This document shows positions 52,660 through 62,397 of a DNA stretch of 64,000 bases, piece by piece (the first letter of the stretch is position 1; each line of letters begins with the position of its first letter). The stretch is from Microtetraspora sp. NBRC 13810. Its GTDB lineage: Bacteria > Actinomycetota > Actinomycetes > Streptosporangiales > Streptosporangiaceae. The position numbers were made by a program, and so were the translations under genes. The DNA is taken from contig NZ_BSRQ01000008.1 in assembly GCF_030268685.1 (NCBI RefSeq), positions 109,028 to 173,027 of the forward strand. Reading direction: 5' to 3'. The notes beneath the pieces are model-generated. The model did not search any database, was not told where the DNA came from, and was given only the letters and a program-made list of their open reading frames with translations.

Positions 52660-54279
52660 ATGGAAACTGCGGTTGTGGTCGCACTGACAGTGGCGGTGTT
52701 CGTTTTCGCCTTCGTGGCGATCGCCGCTCTCGTCGTGCTCGTGCGCCGCACCGGAGCCCAGAGTCCACGCGTGGCGGCCCCCACACCGGAGCAACTCGAA
52801 GAGGTCAACGCCGAGCTCGAAGAAGCCCGCCGGCAGGCCGCCGAGATCCGGGCCAAGGCGGAGGCCGAGGCGGGCGAGGCGCTCAGCCGGTCCGAGGCCG
52901 TGGAGAAGACCGCCCTCCAGATACGCAAGGAGGTCGAGGAGGAGAGCCGGGTCCTCAAGGGCGAGCTCAAGGAGCTCCGTTCCGACCTGGAGCGCAGAGA
53001 AAACCGCCTGGCCGAGCGCGAGCAGCGGCTCGACGAGGACGCCAGGCGCCAGGCCGAGCGGGGCCGCAAGCTGGCCGAGACCGAGACCGAGCTCGCCCAC
53101 CGGCGCGAGGAGCTGCTCAAGACCGAGGCGGAGCGGCGGGCGATCCTGGAGCGGGTGTCCGGGTTCACCGCCGACCAGGCCAAGGCCGACCTGGTCAGGG
53201 AGATCGAGAACCAGGCGAAGCGCGAGGCCGCGCTCATCGTCCGGGAGATCGAGAGCGCCGCCCGCAAGGAGGGCGAGAAGCGCGCCTGCAAGATCGTCAC
53301 CCTGGCCGTGCAGCGGGTGGCGACCGAGCAGACCGCCGAGTCCGTCGTGAGCGTGCTGCACCTGCCCGGCGACGAGATGAAGGGCCGGATCATCGGCCGC
53401 GAGGGCCGCAACATCCGGGCCTTCGAGACCACCACCGGCGTCAACCTCATCATCGACGACACCCCGGAGGCCGTGCTCCTGTCGTGTTTCGATCCGGTCC
53501 GCCGCGAGACCGCCCGGCTCACCCTGGAGAAACTCGTCCTGGACGGCCGCATCCACCCCCAGCGCATCGAGGAGGCATACGAGCGCAGCAAGGGCGAGGT
53601 GCGCGACCTGTGCGTCCGGGCCGGTGAGGACGCGCTGGTGGAGCTCGGCATCACCGACATGCACCCCGAGCTGATCACCCTGCTCGGCCAGCTCCGCTAC
53701 CGCACCTCCTACGGGCAGAACGTGCTGAAGCACCTCATCGAGTCCGCCCACATCGCCGGCATCATGGCCAGCGAGCTGAAGATGGACGCGATGCTGCTCA
53801 AGCGCTGCACCGTGCTGCACGACATCGGCAAGGCCCTCACTCACGAGGTGGAGGGCAGCCACGCCCTCATCGGAGCCGAGATCGCCCGCCGGTACGGCGA
53901 GCACGAGGACGTCGTGCACGCCATCGAGGCGCACCACAACGAGGTCGAGGTGCGCACGGTGGAGGCGGTGCTCACCCAGGCCGCCGACGCGATCAGCGGC
54001 AGCCGTCCCGGCGCCCGCAGGGAGTCCCTTGAGGCCTACGTGAAGCGGCTGGAGCGGCTGGAGGAGATCGCCCAGTCCTACGACGGCGTGGAGAAGGTCT
54101 TCGCCATGCAGGCCGGCCGGGAGATCCGGGTGATGGTCAAGCCCGACTCGGTGGACGACATCCAGGCCCAGGTGATCGCCCGGGACGTCGCCAAGCAGGT
54201 CGAGGAGGAGCTGACCTACCCCGGCCAGATCCGGATCACGGTGGTCCGCGAGTCCCGCGCCATCGAGTTCGCCCGCTGA
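52660..54279 (+). CDS. rny: Ribonuclease Y
   Basis: 539 residues. An N-terminal membrane helix ([20 protein letters not shown] onward) is followed by a long Glu/Arg/Ala-rich coiled coil (about 45-200). The KH domain has [16 protein letters not shown] from about residue 241, and the HD domain with HDIGKA at about 387 is the metal-dependent endonuclease site. Membrane-bound initiator of mRNA decay. ATG 52660 is fixed by GAGGAGGG and by the helix beginning at once. Found here together with RNase J (3.6-5.3 kb). Confidence 0.93.
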   Translation: METAVVVALTVAVFVFAFVAIAALVVLVRRTGAQSPRVAAPTPEQLEEVNAELEEARRQAAEIRAKAEAEAGEALSRSEAVEKTALQIRKEVEEESRVLKGELKELRSDLERRENRLAEREQRLDEDARRQAERGRKLAETETELAHRREELLKTEAERRAILERVSGFTADQAKADLVREIENQAKREAALIVREIESAARKEGEKRACKIVTLAVQRVATEQTAESVVSVLHLPGDEMKGRIIGREGRNIRAFETTTGVNLIIDDTPEAVLLSCFDPVRRETARLTLEKLVLDGRIHPQRIEEAYERSKGEVRDLCVRAGEDALVELGITDMHPELITLLGQLRYRTSYGQNVLKHLIESAHIAGIMASELKMDAMLLKRCTVLHDIGKALTHEVEGSHALIGAEIARRYGEHEDVVHAIEAHHNEVEVRTVEAVLTQAADAISGSRPGARRESLEAYVKRLERLEEIAQSYDGVEKVFAMQAGREIRVMVKPDSVDDIQAQVIARDVAKQVEEELTYPGQIRITVVRESRAIEFAR

Positions 54280-54288
54280 GAGAGCGGT

Positions 54289-56178
54289 TCAGACGGTGAA
54301 GATCTGCTGGTAGAACGCCAGCTCGGCGGCGAGGGCGGCGCTGCGGGTCTCGGTCCGCCGGAACCCGTGCGACTCGCCCTCGAAGGTGAGATAGGTGCAC
54401 GGCACACCGCGCTCGGCGAGCGCGGTGACGAACGCCTCCGACTGCGAGGCGGGCACGACCGGGTCCTCCAGCCCCTGCAGCAGCAGCATCGGGCAGGTCA
54501 CGCCGTCCACCCGGCCGAGCGGCTCGCGGGAGCGATAGAGCTCGGGGTCCTCCGGGCCGACCAGCCATTCCACGTAGCGGGACTCGAAGTCGTGGGTGGT
54601 GGCGACCAGCGGGGCGAGCGCGCTCACTCCGAAGTAGGACACCCCGCCGGCGAACGTGCCGGAGGCGCAGCAGGCCGCCATGACCGTCCAGCCGCCCGCG
54701 CTGCCGCCCCTGATGGCGATCCGCGCGGGGTCGGCGAGCCCCTGTTCGGCCAGCCACTCGGCGGCGGCGACCGTGTCCTCCACGTCGACGATGCCCCACT
54801 GCCCGCGCAGCCGCTCACGGTAGGCCCTGCCGTACCCGGTGGAGCCGCCGTAGTTGACGTCGAGCACGCCGATGCCCCGGCTGGTGAAGAACGCCTTCTC
54901 CAGGTCCAGCGCGGACGTGCTGTTCCCGGTCGGCCCGCCGTGCACGAAGACGACGTACGGCGCGGGGCCCTCGGCGGCGGCCTCCGGGTTGGCGGGCGCG
55001 TGCAGGACGGCGTGCACCGGCCGGCCGAACCCGCCCTCGATCTGCACCGGGCGCGGCGTCGGCAGATAGGCGATGTCGGGCAGCTCGTCCACGTCGCGGC
55101 GCAGCCCTTCGACGCGCCCGGTGACGGTGTCCAGCCGGACCACCGAGGCGGGCGTCGCCGGGCCGTACCCGATGCCGACCAGGGTGGAGCCGTCGGCGTC
55201 GAGTGACGGGCTCCACCCGTCATAGGGCACGTCGAGGCCGGTCAGGACGCCGGTCGCCGGGTCGAGGACGGCCAGGCGCAGGTCCCCCTGCCCGTGCAGG
55301 ACCGCGAGCCGCCCGTCGCCGAGCACCTGGTACGGCCTGGCGCCGAGCTGCCACAGCGGACCGGCGAACTCCTCCTCGGCGGGGAAGAGCGCCTGCGGGG
55401 CCATGCCGAAGACGTCCACCTGGTAGAGGTTCCACCAGCCGGACCAGTCGGAGACCAGGTAGAGGGTGCGCTCGTCACGCCAGCAGGGGGCGAGCACCGA
55501 CTCGGTGGAGCCGCCCTTGACCGTCCAGGTGGTGCCGTCGGCGATGCGGGTGACGCGGAGCTCGGTGCCGGTCCACGGCATGTCCGGATGGTTCCAGCAG
55601 ACGTAGGCCAGATGCACGCCGTCGGGGGAGACGGCGGGGAAGGCGTAGAAGTCGCTGCCGGTGACGTGTTCGCGCTCCCGCCCGCCGTCCAGCGGGACGG
55701 ACACGATCGCCCGGACCACCTTGCCCTCGCCGTCGTGGCGCTCGCGCACGGCCCAGATCCAGCCGTCGCGCACGACCAGGTCGGCATAGCGCAGCCCGGC
55801 GGCGATCTCCGGCTCCGGAGTGAGCGGTCGCGGCTCGCCGCCCGGCGGCAGCAGGTAGAGCCGCTGGTCGGTGTGGTGCGCGAAGACGACTCCGGTGCCC
55901 GGCACGACGGCGTAGGACCGCCCGCCGTACTCGTGGACCCTGCTGCGCGCGCTCCACGGCGCGGGGAGCAGCTCGCGGCGGGTGCCGTCGGCGGCGCGGT
56001 GGACGATGGTGGTGCGCCCGCCCTCCGAGGGGCGGTCCTCGGTCCACCACACCTCCTCGCCCAGCACGGTGGGGAAGCCGAGGCGCAGCCCGGCGCGGGC
56101 GACGTCTGAGGTGGCGATCGGCGACGGCCAGGCGGAGTACGGCACTGCCGTTCGGCTCGGCCGGTGCTCGGGGGACAT
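54289..56178 (-). CDS. S9 family peptidase (prolyl oligopeptidase/acylaminoacyl peptidase type)
   Basis: 629 residues, no signal peptide. The N-terminal two thirds form a beta-propeller with WD-like repeats. The C-terminal alpha/beta hydrolase has nucleophile Ser in GGSAGG (about 493), Asp in GLEDPVVP (about 571) and His in ESHGF (about 603). VVFVHGGPTGNS is the oxyanion region. Cleaves short peptides or N-acylated residues. It is convergent with rny, with a 9-bp gap. Confidence 0.92.
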   Translation of the reverse strand: MSPEHRPSRTAVPYSAWPSPIATSDVARAGLRLGFPTVLGEEVWWTEDRPSEGGRTTIVHRAADGTRRELLPAPWSARSRVHEYGGRSYAVVPGTGVVFAHHTDQRLYLLPPGGEPRPLTPEPEIAAGLRYADLVVRDGWIWAVRERHDGEGKVVRAIVSVPLDGGREREHVTGSDFYAFPAVSPDGVHLAYVCWNHPDMPWTGTELRVTRIADGTTWTVKGGSTESVLAPCWRDERTLYLVSDWSGWWNLYQVDVFGMAPQALFPAEEEFAGPLWQLGARPYQVLGDGRLAVLHGQGDLRLAVLDPATGVLTGLDVPYDGWSPSLDADGSTLVGIGYGPATPASVVRLDTVTGRVEGLRRDVDELPDIAYLPTPRPVQIEGGFGRPVHAVLHAPANPEAAAEGPAPYVVFVHGGPTGNSTSALDLEKAFFTSRGIGVLDVNYGGSTGYGRAYRERLRGQWGIVDVEDTVAAAEWLAEQGLADPARIAIRGGSAGGWTVMAACCASGTFAGGVSYFGVSALAPLVATTHDFESRYVEWLVGPEDPELYRSREPLGRVDGVTCPMLLLQGLEDPVVPASQSEAFVTALAERGVPCTYLTFEGESHGFRRTETRSAALAAELAFYQQIFTV

Positions 56179-56328
56179 AGTCGCATCCTGCCAGGAAACT
56201 CTCGCCTCGTGGTGCCGATGAGGCGTTCATCTTGGGTGCGGCGACCGGTCGGCACGCGATTCGGCGGGTTTTCGGCGGGCTTCCGGTATCGGATCGAGAC
56301 GCAGGTCACCCGGGTTACGGGCATCGGG

Positions 56329-56359
56329 TGGGGCGGCCACCGGTCCGGCGGCCGCCCCA
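56329..56359 (-). terminator. Terminator after gluD
   Basis: Perfect 10-bp inverted repeat TGGGGCGGCC (56329-56338) and GGCCGCCCCA (56350-56359) with an 11-nt loop, just beyond the gluD stop on the minus strand. Confidence 0.7.
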
Positions 56360-56366
56360 GGTGGCC

Positions 56367-57254
56367 CTAGTCCGGGAGGCTCGGGCCCGCCGCGCTGGGA
56401 ATCGCGGTGGGCGGGGCGACGGGACGGGCCGAGGTCTTGCGGCTTCGCCGGCTGCGCCGTTCCAGCCAGGTGGCCAGCGCGCTGAGAAGGGCGTTCAGGC
56501 CGATGTAGATGATCCCGATGACGATGGCGGCCGGGACGAGGCTGCCGAAGTGGTTCGCCGGGATGATCTTGAAGCCCATGTTGAGCAGGTCGACGTAGGC
56601 GATGATGTAGCCGAGCGCGGTGTCCTTGAGCAGGACGACGAGCTGGCTGACGATCGCCGGCATCATCGCGGTGATCGCCTGGGGCAGCAGCACCAGGGTC
56701 ATCACCCCGGTCTTGCGCAGCCCGATCGCGTACGCCGCCTCCGACTGGCCCCTGGGCACGGAGAGCACGCCCGCCCGGACCACCTCGGCCAGCACCGACC
56801 CGTTGTACAGCGTGAGGCCGATCACGACGGCCATCAGGGTGTAGTCGCCGCCGCCGAAGAGCGAGGGCGCCAGGTAGAAGACGAAGAAGATCAGCAGCAG
56901 CAGCGGGATCGCCCGGAAGACCTCCACGACGACGCCCGCCGGGACGCGGATCCACCGGTGGTCGGACAGCCGGGCCAGGCCGAAGACCGCGCCGAACAGC
57001 AGCGCGAACACCGCCCCGAGCGCCGCGGCCTTCAGCGTGCCGATGAGACCGGGGATGATGAAGTTGACCCAGGTGTCCGCCTCGACGAACGGCTGCCAGA
57101 TCTCCCAGCGCCACTGGCCCCTCTCGTCGAACCTGGCGTACACGAAGTAGGCCAGTCCGATGAGGACGATCGCGGCGACGAGGGTGAGCGCGTTGTTGCG
57201 CAGCCGGGCCCGCGGGCCGGGCGCGTCGAAGAGGACGTTCGCCCGCCCGCTCAT
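56367..57254 (-). CDS. gluD: Glutamate/amino acid ABC transporter permease
   Basis: 295-residue HisM/GlnP-type permease with about five hydrophobic segments and the polar amino acid permease loop YAIGLRKTGVMTLVLLPQAI. The C-terminal tail is rich in Ser, Arg and Pro. ATG 57254 overlaps the gluC stop (ATGA). Last gene of gluABCD; partner of GluC in the membrane. Confidence 0.92.
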   Translation of the reverse strand: MSGRANVLFDAPGPRARLRNNALTLVAAIVLIGLAYFVYARFDERGQWRWEIWQPFVEADTWVNFIIPGLIGTLKAAALGAVFALLFGAVFGLARLSDHRWIRVPAGVVVEVFRAIPLLLLIFFVFYLAPSLFGGGDYTLMAVVIGLTLYNGSVLAEVVRAGVLSVPRGQSEAAYAIGLRKTGVMTLVLLPQAITAMMPAIVSQLVVLLKDTALGYIIAYVDLLNMGFKIIPANHFGSLVPAAIVIGIIYIGLNALLSALATWLERRSRRSRKTSARPVAPPTAIPSAAGPSLPD

Positions 57255-57919
57255 CGGGCCACCGCCAGCCGCCGGGAGAGCCAGCCGGTCAAGAACCCGA
57301 TCGGCAGGGTGACCGCCATGAACGCCACGACGATCCCGAGGAAGATCGGGATGGACACACCGGTCGTGTCGAAGGTGTCCTTCATCACGAACGCCACGTC
57401 GGCGAGGTAGCCGGCCGCGACGGCGACCGTCGTGTTCTTGATCATCGCGATCATCACGCTGCCGAGCGGCGCCACCACGGCCCGGAACGCCTGCGGCAGG
57501 ATGATCAGGGTCAGGGACTGGAAGAACGTGAGCCCGATCGCCCGCGCCGCCTCGGCCTGCCCGAACGGCACCGTGTTGATGCCCGCCCGCAACGCCTCAC
57601 AGACGAAGGTCGCCGTGTAGAGGGACAGTCCGAGCGCGACCAGCCAGAAGCCGTTGATCGCGGGGTCGTCGGAGAAGACGAGCCCCACCTGGTCGCTCAG
57701 CCCGAGCGCCGAGAAGGCCAGCACCAGCGTCAGCGGCGTGTTGCGCACGATGTTGACGTAGGCGGCTCCGGCGGCGCGCAGCACGGGGGTGGGAGAGACC
57801 CGCATGCTCACCAGGACGGTGCCGAGGACCAGGGCCATGATCGCGCACACCGCGGAGAGCTTCAGGTTCTGGACGAAGCCCTCCCACAGGGCCGGGCCGT
57901 ATTCGATCAGTTCGTTCAT
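57251..57919 (-). CDS. gluC: Glutamate/amino acid ABC transporter permease
   Basis: 222-residue HisM-type permease (ARAIGLTFFQSLTLIILPQAFRA loop at the ATPase contact). Precedes gluD with a 4-nt overlap and follows gluB after an 82-bp gap that is almost filled by a strong hairpin. Confidence 0.92.
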   Translation of the reverse strand: MNELIEYGPALWEGFVQNLKLSAVCAIMALVLGTVLVSMRVSPTPVLRAAGAAYVNIVRNTPLTLVLAFSALGLSDQVGLVFSDDPAINGFWLVALGLSLYTATFVCEALRAGINTVPFGQAEAARAIGLTFFQSLTLIILPQAFRAVVAPLGSVMIAMIKNTTVAVAAGYLADVAFVMKDTFDTTGVSIPIFLGIVVAFMAVTLPIGFLTGWLSRRLAVAR

Positions 57920-57940
57920 CGTGCTCCACTTACGGAAACG

Positions 57941-57981
57941 GCGGCGGCCGGTGACCCGGAGGCCGGGTCACCGGCCGCTGC
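57941..57981 (-). terminator. Very stable hairpin between gluB and gluC
   Basis: A perfect 16-bp stem GCGGCCGGTGACCCGG (57944-57959) with its complement (57963-57978) and a 3-nt loop, extended by three more pairs, one of them a wobble. It lacks a T-run. Likely an mRNA 3'-end stabiliser or partial terminator favouring gluB expression. Confidence 0.75.
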
Positions 57982-58001
57982 CTGCGGTGCGACAAGGATT
58001 G

Positions 58002-58886
58002 CTAGGCGCACGTCTCGAACTGCGGCGCGGCGGTCGGCGCGGTCAGACCCTGCGCCTTGCCGAACCACTTGGCGAAGAGCTGGGCGGCGGTGCCGTCCGT
58101 GTACATCTTGGTGATCGCGGCGTTGACGGCCTCGCAGGTCTTGACGTCGCCCTTCTTCAGGCCGACGCCGTACTTCTCGTCGGTGAACGGGTCGCCGAGG
58201 ATCTTGAAGTTGCCGCCGCCCTGCTGGGCGAAGCCGGCCAGGATGAGGTCGTCGGTGGTGACCGCGTCCAGGTTGTTGCCGCTCAGCTTCGACACGCACT
58301 CGGAGTAGGTGTTGGCACCCACGAGCTGCGCGTCGAGGTCGAGCTCGCCGTCCGGCGGCGGGTCGGTGATCCGCTTGTAGGAGTTGGAGCCCGCGGCCTG
58401 GCAGATGCGCTTGCCGGCCAGGTCGGTGGCCTTGGCGATGTTCGTGGCGTCGGCGCGGACCATGGTGTCCTGGTGCGCCACGATGTACGGCCCGCCGAAG
58501 GTCACCTTGGACTTGCGCTCCTCGGTGATCGAGTAGGTGGCGAAGATGATGTCAACGGTGCCGTTGGCGAGGAACGGCTCACGGTTGGAGGACGCGGACT
58601 CCTTGAACTGGATCTGCACGTCCTGGCCGCCGGCCAGCTCCTTGATCACATACTTCGCCACGTCCACGTCGAAGCCCTCGGGATCGCCGCCGCCGGCCTT
58701 CAGGCCGAGGCTGGGCTGGTCCCACTTGGTGCCGACGACAACCTGCTTGGTGTTCTTCACCTTGTCGACGACCGAACCGTCCCCGGAGGGGGCGGCGCTG
58801 GTTTCGCCGCCGCCGCCACAGGCCGCCAGCCCCAAGATGAGCGCGCCGGCCGCGGCCAGCGTCGCACTGATACGTCCTACCCGCAT
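58002..58886 (-). CDS. gluB: Glutamate/amino acid ABC transporter binding lipoprotein
   Basis: 294 residues. Lipoprotein signal with LGLAACGGGG, then a family 3 solute-binding domain (VVVGTKWDQPSLGLKAGG, EGFDVDVAKYVIKEL, ATYSITEERKSKVTFGGPY). Captures glutamate or a related amino acid outside the membrane. Second gene in transcription order, after gluA. Confidence 0.93.
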   Translation of the reverse strand: MRVGRISATLAAAGALILGLAACGGGGETSAAPSGDGSVVDKVKNTKQVVVGTKWDQPSLGLKAGGGDPEGFDVDVAKYVIKELAGGQDVQIQFKESASSNREPFLANGTVDIIFATYSITEERKSKVTFGGPYIVAHQDTMVRADATNIAKATDLAGKRICQAAGSNSYKRITDPPPDGELDLDAQLVGANTYSECVSKLSGNNLDAVTTDDLILAGFAQQGGGNFKILGDPFTDEKYGVGLKKGDVKTCEAVNAAITKMYTDGTAAQLFAKWFGKAQGLTAPTAAPQFETCA

Positions 58887-58959
58887 TTCCTTACCTCTTC
58901 TTCCAGGGGGAACCGTGCAACGGTGAAGTCTCTGTACCGGGGGTGCCCGGGATGCGAGC

Positions 58960-59712
58960 TCAGTGCGTAAGGATCTTGGAGAGGAAGTCCTTGGCCCGGT
59001 CGGTGCGCGCGTTGGTGAAGAACTCGTCCGGCGTGTTCTCCTCCACGACCTGACCGTCGGCCATGAAGACCACCCGGTTCGCGGCGCGGCGGGCGAAGCC
59101 CATCTCGTGCGTGACGACGACCATGGTCATGCCGTCACGGGCGAGGCCGATCATCACGTCCAGCACCTCCTGGACCATCTCCGGGTCCAGCGCCGAGGTG
59201 GGCTCGTCGAACAGGATCATCTTGGGATCCATCGCCAGGGCGCGCGCGATGGCCGTGCGCTGCTGCTGACCGCCGGAGAGCTGGGCGGGATACTTGCCCG
59301 CCTGGGAGGCAATGCCGACGCGCTCGAGAAGCTCCAGGCCGCGCTGCTCGGCGGCCTTCCTGTCCTGCCCGCGGACCTTGATCGGCCCCAGCGTGACGTT
59401 CTCCAGGATCGTCTTGTGCGCGAACAGGTTGAAGGACTGGAACACCATGCCGACTTCGGACCGCAGCTTCGCCAGCGGCTTGCCCTCCGCGGGAAGCGGC
59501 CGGCCGTCGAAGGTGATCACACCGCTGTCGATCGTCTCCAGCCGGTTCATCGTCCGGCAGAGCGTCGACTTGCCCCCGCCGGAAGGCCCGATCACCACCA
59601 GGACCTCACCCCGGTCGACGGTCAAGTGGATGTCCCGCAGCACATGGAGCTCACCGAAGTGCTTGTTGACGTTTTCCAGCTTGACGAGCGGAACCGCGTC
59701 CCCGTTCTTCAT
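58960..59712 (-). CDS. gluA: Glutamate/amino acid ABC transporter ATP-binding protein
   Basis: 250 residues. Walker A GPSGGGKST, Q-loop FQSFNLFAH, signature LSGGQQQR, Walker B ILFDEPTSALD, switch THEMGF: a complete polar amino acid ATPase. ATG 59712 is preferred to TTG 59721; neither has a strong ribosome-binding site. First gene of the operon; no clear operator in the 93-bp gap upstream. Confidence 0.94.
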   Translation of the reverse strand: MKNGDAVPLVKLENVNKHFGELHVLRDIHLTVDRGEVLVVIGPSGGGKSTLCRTMNRLETIDSGVITFDGRPLPAEGKPLAKLRSEVGMVFQSFNLFAHKTILENVTLGPIKVRGQDRKAAEQRGLELLERVGIASQAGKYPAQLSGGQQQRTAIARALAMDPKMILFDEPTSALDPEMVQEVLDVMIGLARDGMTMVVVTHEMGFARRAANRVVFMADGQVVEENTPDEFFTNARTDRAKDFLSKILTH

Positions 59713-59805
59713 GGTGATCAAGGCTATGCACGTTAGGCCACTCGTGACTAACCAAGGGGTACCGATCGGGTCACGTTGTGTGGACTGGTCGGCTAGTCAA
59801 AGAGG

Positions 59806-60453
59806 TCAGATCTCGGCCAGTTTCGCGGGGTCGAGAGTCAGTTTGAAAGGATCGGTCAACTCCACCGTTTCGCCCGCCGCCACCTGATGGGTCAACTGGT
59901 ATCCGGTTTCCTTGTCCAGGGCGTACGTGTAGATGACGGGCAGCCGCCTGTTCATCTGGCCGCGGAAGGGAAGCATCTCGATGCGCCAGAAGTGCGGAAT
60001 GCCCGATTCTGCATATTTGATCGGCTTGACTCGCCGGTCGGTCACCGTCGTCGACTTGGACACGATCTCCACGGCGAGGTGCACCCAGCCGGACGAGATC
60101 AGCCTGGCGCCGTCACGGATGGGCTGCCGCTCCACGACGATGACGTCGGGGATGACGCCGGGGCTGTCGTCGAGCAGCACTCCGGTCGCCGTGATGGCCG
60201 CCAGCTCGTCGCCGATCGCGGTATGGAGCAACTGGCGCAGATTGTCGCCGATCCATTGATGCTGGGGCGGTGGGGCGGGGGACACGATGAGGCTCCCGTC
60301 GATGAGCTCGTAGCGGCTTCCGTCGCCATGCGCATTGAGCTCGATCCACTCGTCGACACTGAGCTCTCCTGGCGTCTGCCAGAGGGTGAACGGCCTTCCG
60401 GCCGGCTTGTCGGCATTCACGGGCGCCTCCGAGGTCTGCGCAGGCATCGCCAT
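59806..60453 (-). CDS. Uma2 family (DUF820) restriction-endonuclease-fold protein
   Basis: 215 residues. The PD-(D/E)xK-like core is visible: YELIDGSLIVSPAP, VIPDVIVVER and AVEIVSKSTTVTDRRVKPIKYAESG with the conserved Glu, Ser-Thr and Lys. Uma2 genes are numerous in filamentous actinomycetes and cyanobacteria; the role is unknown. Transcribed toward gluA, divergent from miaB. Confidence 0.88.
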   Translation of the reverse strand: MAMPAQTSEAPVNADKPAGRPFTLWQTPGELSVDEWIELNAHGDGSRYELIDGSLIVSPAPPPQHQWIGDNLRQLLHTAIGDELAAITATGVLLDDSPGVIPDVIVVERQPIRDGARLISSGWVHLAVEIVSKSTTVTDRRVKPIKYAESGIPHFWRIEMLPFRGQMNRRLPVIYTYALDKETGYQLTHQVAAGETVELTDPFKLTLDPAKLAEI

Positions 60454-60617
60454 CGTGGCTCACCACTCTCAGTGTCGGTGAAGTCTCATTCTCGCATGCG
60501 ACTCTGGGGCCCCAGCTTAACCGCAATCTTCACGTTGCGTGACCGAGTCATTACGAAGACGTGTTCGGGGGAGGGAGCGGTGTCGGAGGTCCGGGGAGCG
60601 CCTAGGCTTGGAGGGCC

Positions 60618-62111
60618 ATGACTGTGACCGAGGAGAGCACCCGCACGTACGAGGTCCGTACCTACGGGTGCCAGATGAACGTGCATGACTCCGAGCGGCT
60701 CGCCGGACTGCTGGAAGACGCGGGCTACGTGCCGGTCGGCGACGGCGAGGCGGCCGACGTGGTCGTGTTCAACACCTGCGCCGTGCGGGAGAACGCCGAC
60801 AATCGCCTCTACGGCAATCTCGGCCATCTCCGTCCCGCGAAGACGAGCAACCCGCGCATGCAGATCGCCGTGGGCGGCTGCCTGGCCCAGAAGGACCAGG
60901 GCGAGATCGTGCGCAAGGCCCCGTGGGTGGACGTCGTGTTCGGCACCCACAACATCGGCTCGCTGCCCGTGCTCCTGGAGCGCGCCCGCGTCCAGCGCGA
61001 GGCCCAGGTCGAGATCAAGGAGTCGCTGGAGGTCTTCCCCAGCACCCTGCCGACCAAGCGCGAGTCGGCCTACGCCGCCTGGGTGTCGATCTCGGTCGGC
61101 TGCAACAACACGTGCACGTTCTGCATCGTGCCGGCGCTGCGCGGCAAGGAGAAGGATCGCCGTCCCGGCGAGGTGCTCAGCGAGGTGCGCACCCTGGTCG
61201 AGCAGGGCGTCCTGGAGATCACCCTCCTGGGTCAGAACGTGAACACCTACGGCGTCGAGTTCGGCGACCGGCTCGCGTTCGGCAAGCTGCTGCGCGCCTG
61301 CGGCGACGTGGAGGGCCTGGAGCGGGTCCGGTTCACCTCCCCGCACCCGGCGGCGTTCACCGACGACGTCATCGCCGCGATGGCCGAGACGCCCAACGTG
61401 ATGCACCAGCTGCACATGCCGCTGCAGTCCGGCTCCGACCGGGTCCTGAAGGCCATGCGCCGCTCCTACCGCGCCGAGCGCTACCTCGGGATCATCGAGC
61501 GGGTCCGGGCCGCGATGCCCGACGCGGCGATCTCCACCGACATCATCGTGGGCTTCCCCGGCGAGACCGAGGAGGACTTCCAGGCCACGCTCGACGTCGT
61601 CCGCGAGTCCCGCTTCGCCAACGCCTTCACCTTCCAGTACTCGATCCGCCCCGGCACCCCCGCCGCGACCATGGACGCGCAGGTGCCCAAGGAGGTCGTG
61701 CAGGAGCGCTACGAGCGGCTGGTCGCTCTCCAGGAGGAGATCTCCTGGGCTGAGAACAAGCGGCAGGTCGGCAAGGTGCTGGAGGTGCTGGTCGCCGAGG
61801 GCGAGGGCCGCAAGGACGACGCCACCCGCCGCCTGTCCGGCCGCGCCCCCGACAACCGCCTCGTCCACTTCGCCCCCGGCGAGCACGCCCCCCGCCCCGG
61901 CGACGTGGTGAGCGTCGAGGTCACCTACGCCGCCCCGCACCACCTGGTCGCCGACCGCCCGGCACTGGCCCTGCGCCGCACCCGGGCGGGCGACGCGTGG
62001 CAGGCGCGCCAGGCCGGCCCCGCCGCGCCCTCCGGCGTCCTCCTGGGCATGCCCACCATCGGCCGCCCCCCGGCCACCCCGGCGGAGCCGTCCGGCTGCA
62101 CCACCCACTGA
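60618..62111 (+). CDS. miaB: tRNA-2-methylthio-N6-isopentenyladenosine(37) methylthiotransferase
   Basis: 497 residues. UPF0004 cysteines in [23 protein letters not shown] and VGGCLAQKD; radical SAM CxxxCxxC in GCNNTCTFC (Cys162, 166, 169); then a TRAM domain. A Pro/Ala-rich tail of about 50 residues follows the TRAM domain. Adds the 2-methylthio group to A37 of tRNAs reading U-starting codons. ATG 60618 begins the conserved domain within a few residues. Confidence 0.96.
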   Translation: MTVTEESTRTYEVRTYGCQMNVHDSERLAGLLEDAGYVPVGDGEAADVVVFNTCAVRENADNRLYGNLGHLRPAKTSNPRMQIAVGGCLAQKDQGEIVRKAPWVDVVFGTHNIGSLPVLLERARVQREAQVEIKESLEVFPSTLPTKRESAYAAWVSISVGCNNTCTFCIVPALRGKEKDRRPGEVLSEVRTLVEQGVLEITLLGQNVNTYGVEFGDRLAFGKLLRACGDVEGLERVRFTSPHPAAFTDDVIAAMAETPNVMHQLHMPLQSGSDRVLKAMRRSYRAERYLGIIERVRAAMPDAAISTDIIVGFPGETEEDFQATLDVVRESRFANAFTFQYSIRPGTPAATMDAQVPKEVVQERYERLVALQEEISWAENKRQVGKVLEVLVAEGEGRKDDATRRLSGRAPDNRLVHFAPGEHAPRPGDVVSVEVTYAAPHHLVADRPALALRRTRAGDAWQARQAGPAAPSGVLLGMPTIGRPPATPAEPSGCTTH

Positions 62112-62160
62112 CCCACCGCACACCCGACCATCCGCACAGATCCACCGCCCACCGAACCAT

Positions 62161-62230
62161 CCGTCCGTACGGACTCCCGTCCGTCGCAGACCGGACCGTC
62201 CGTACGGACCCCCGTCCGTCGCACACCGGA
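62161..62230. repeat. 35-bp tandem repeat downstream of miaB
   Basis: Two near-identical 35-bp units (62161-62195 and 62196-62230), each containing the 12-bp palindrome GTCCGTACGGAC, then a degenerate third copy to about 62265. The palindromes could act as weak terminators. The remaining gap to 62397 shows no gene. Confidence 0.75.
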
Positions 62231-62397
62231 CCGCTCGTGCGGGCCCTTGCCCGTCTGCCGTCCGCCGGTTCTGCGGGTCACCGCCCGCTCGACGTACGCG
62301 AACCCGGCAGGTGGGCCGCCGGGCTCGCTTCGAGTGAGTGCCGGTCTGTCGCGGGTGAAATCTGCCGGGCCGGACGCCTTTCTGCGCGGGGGCCGGG

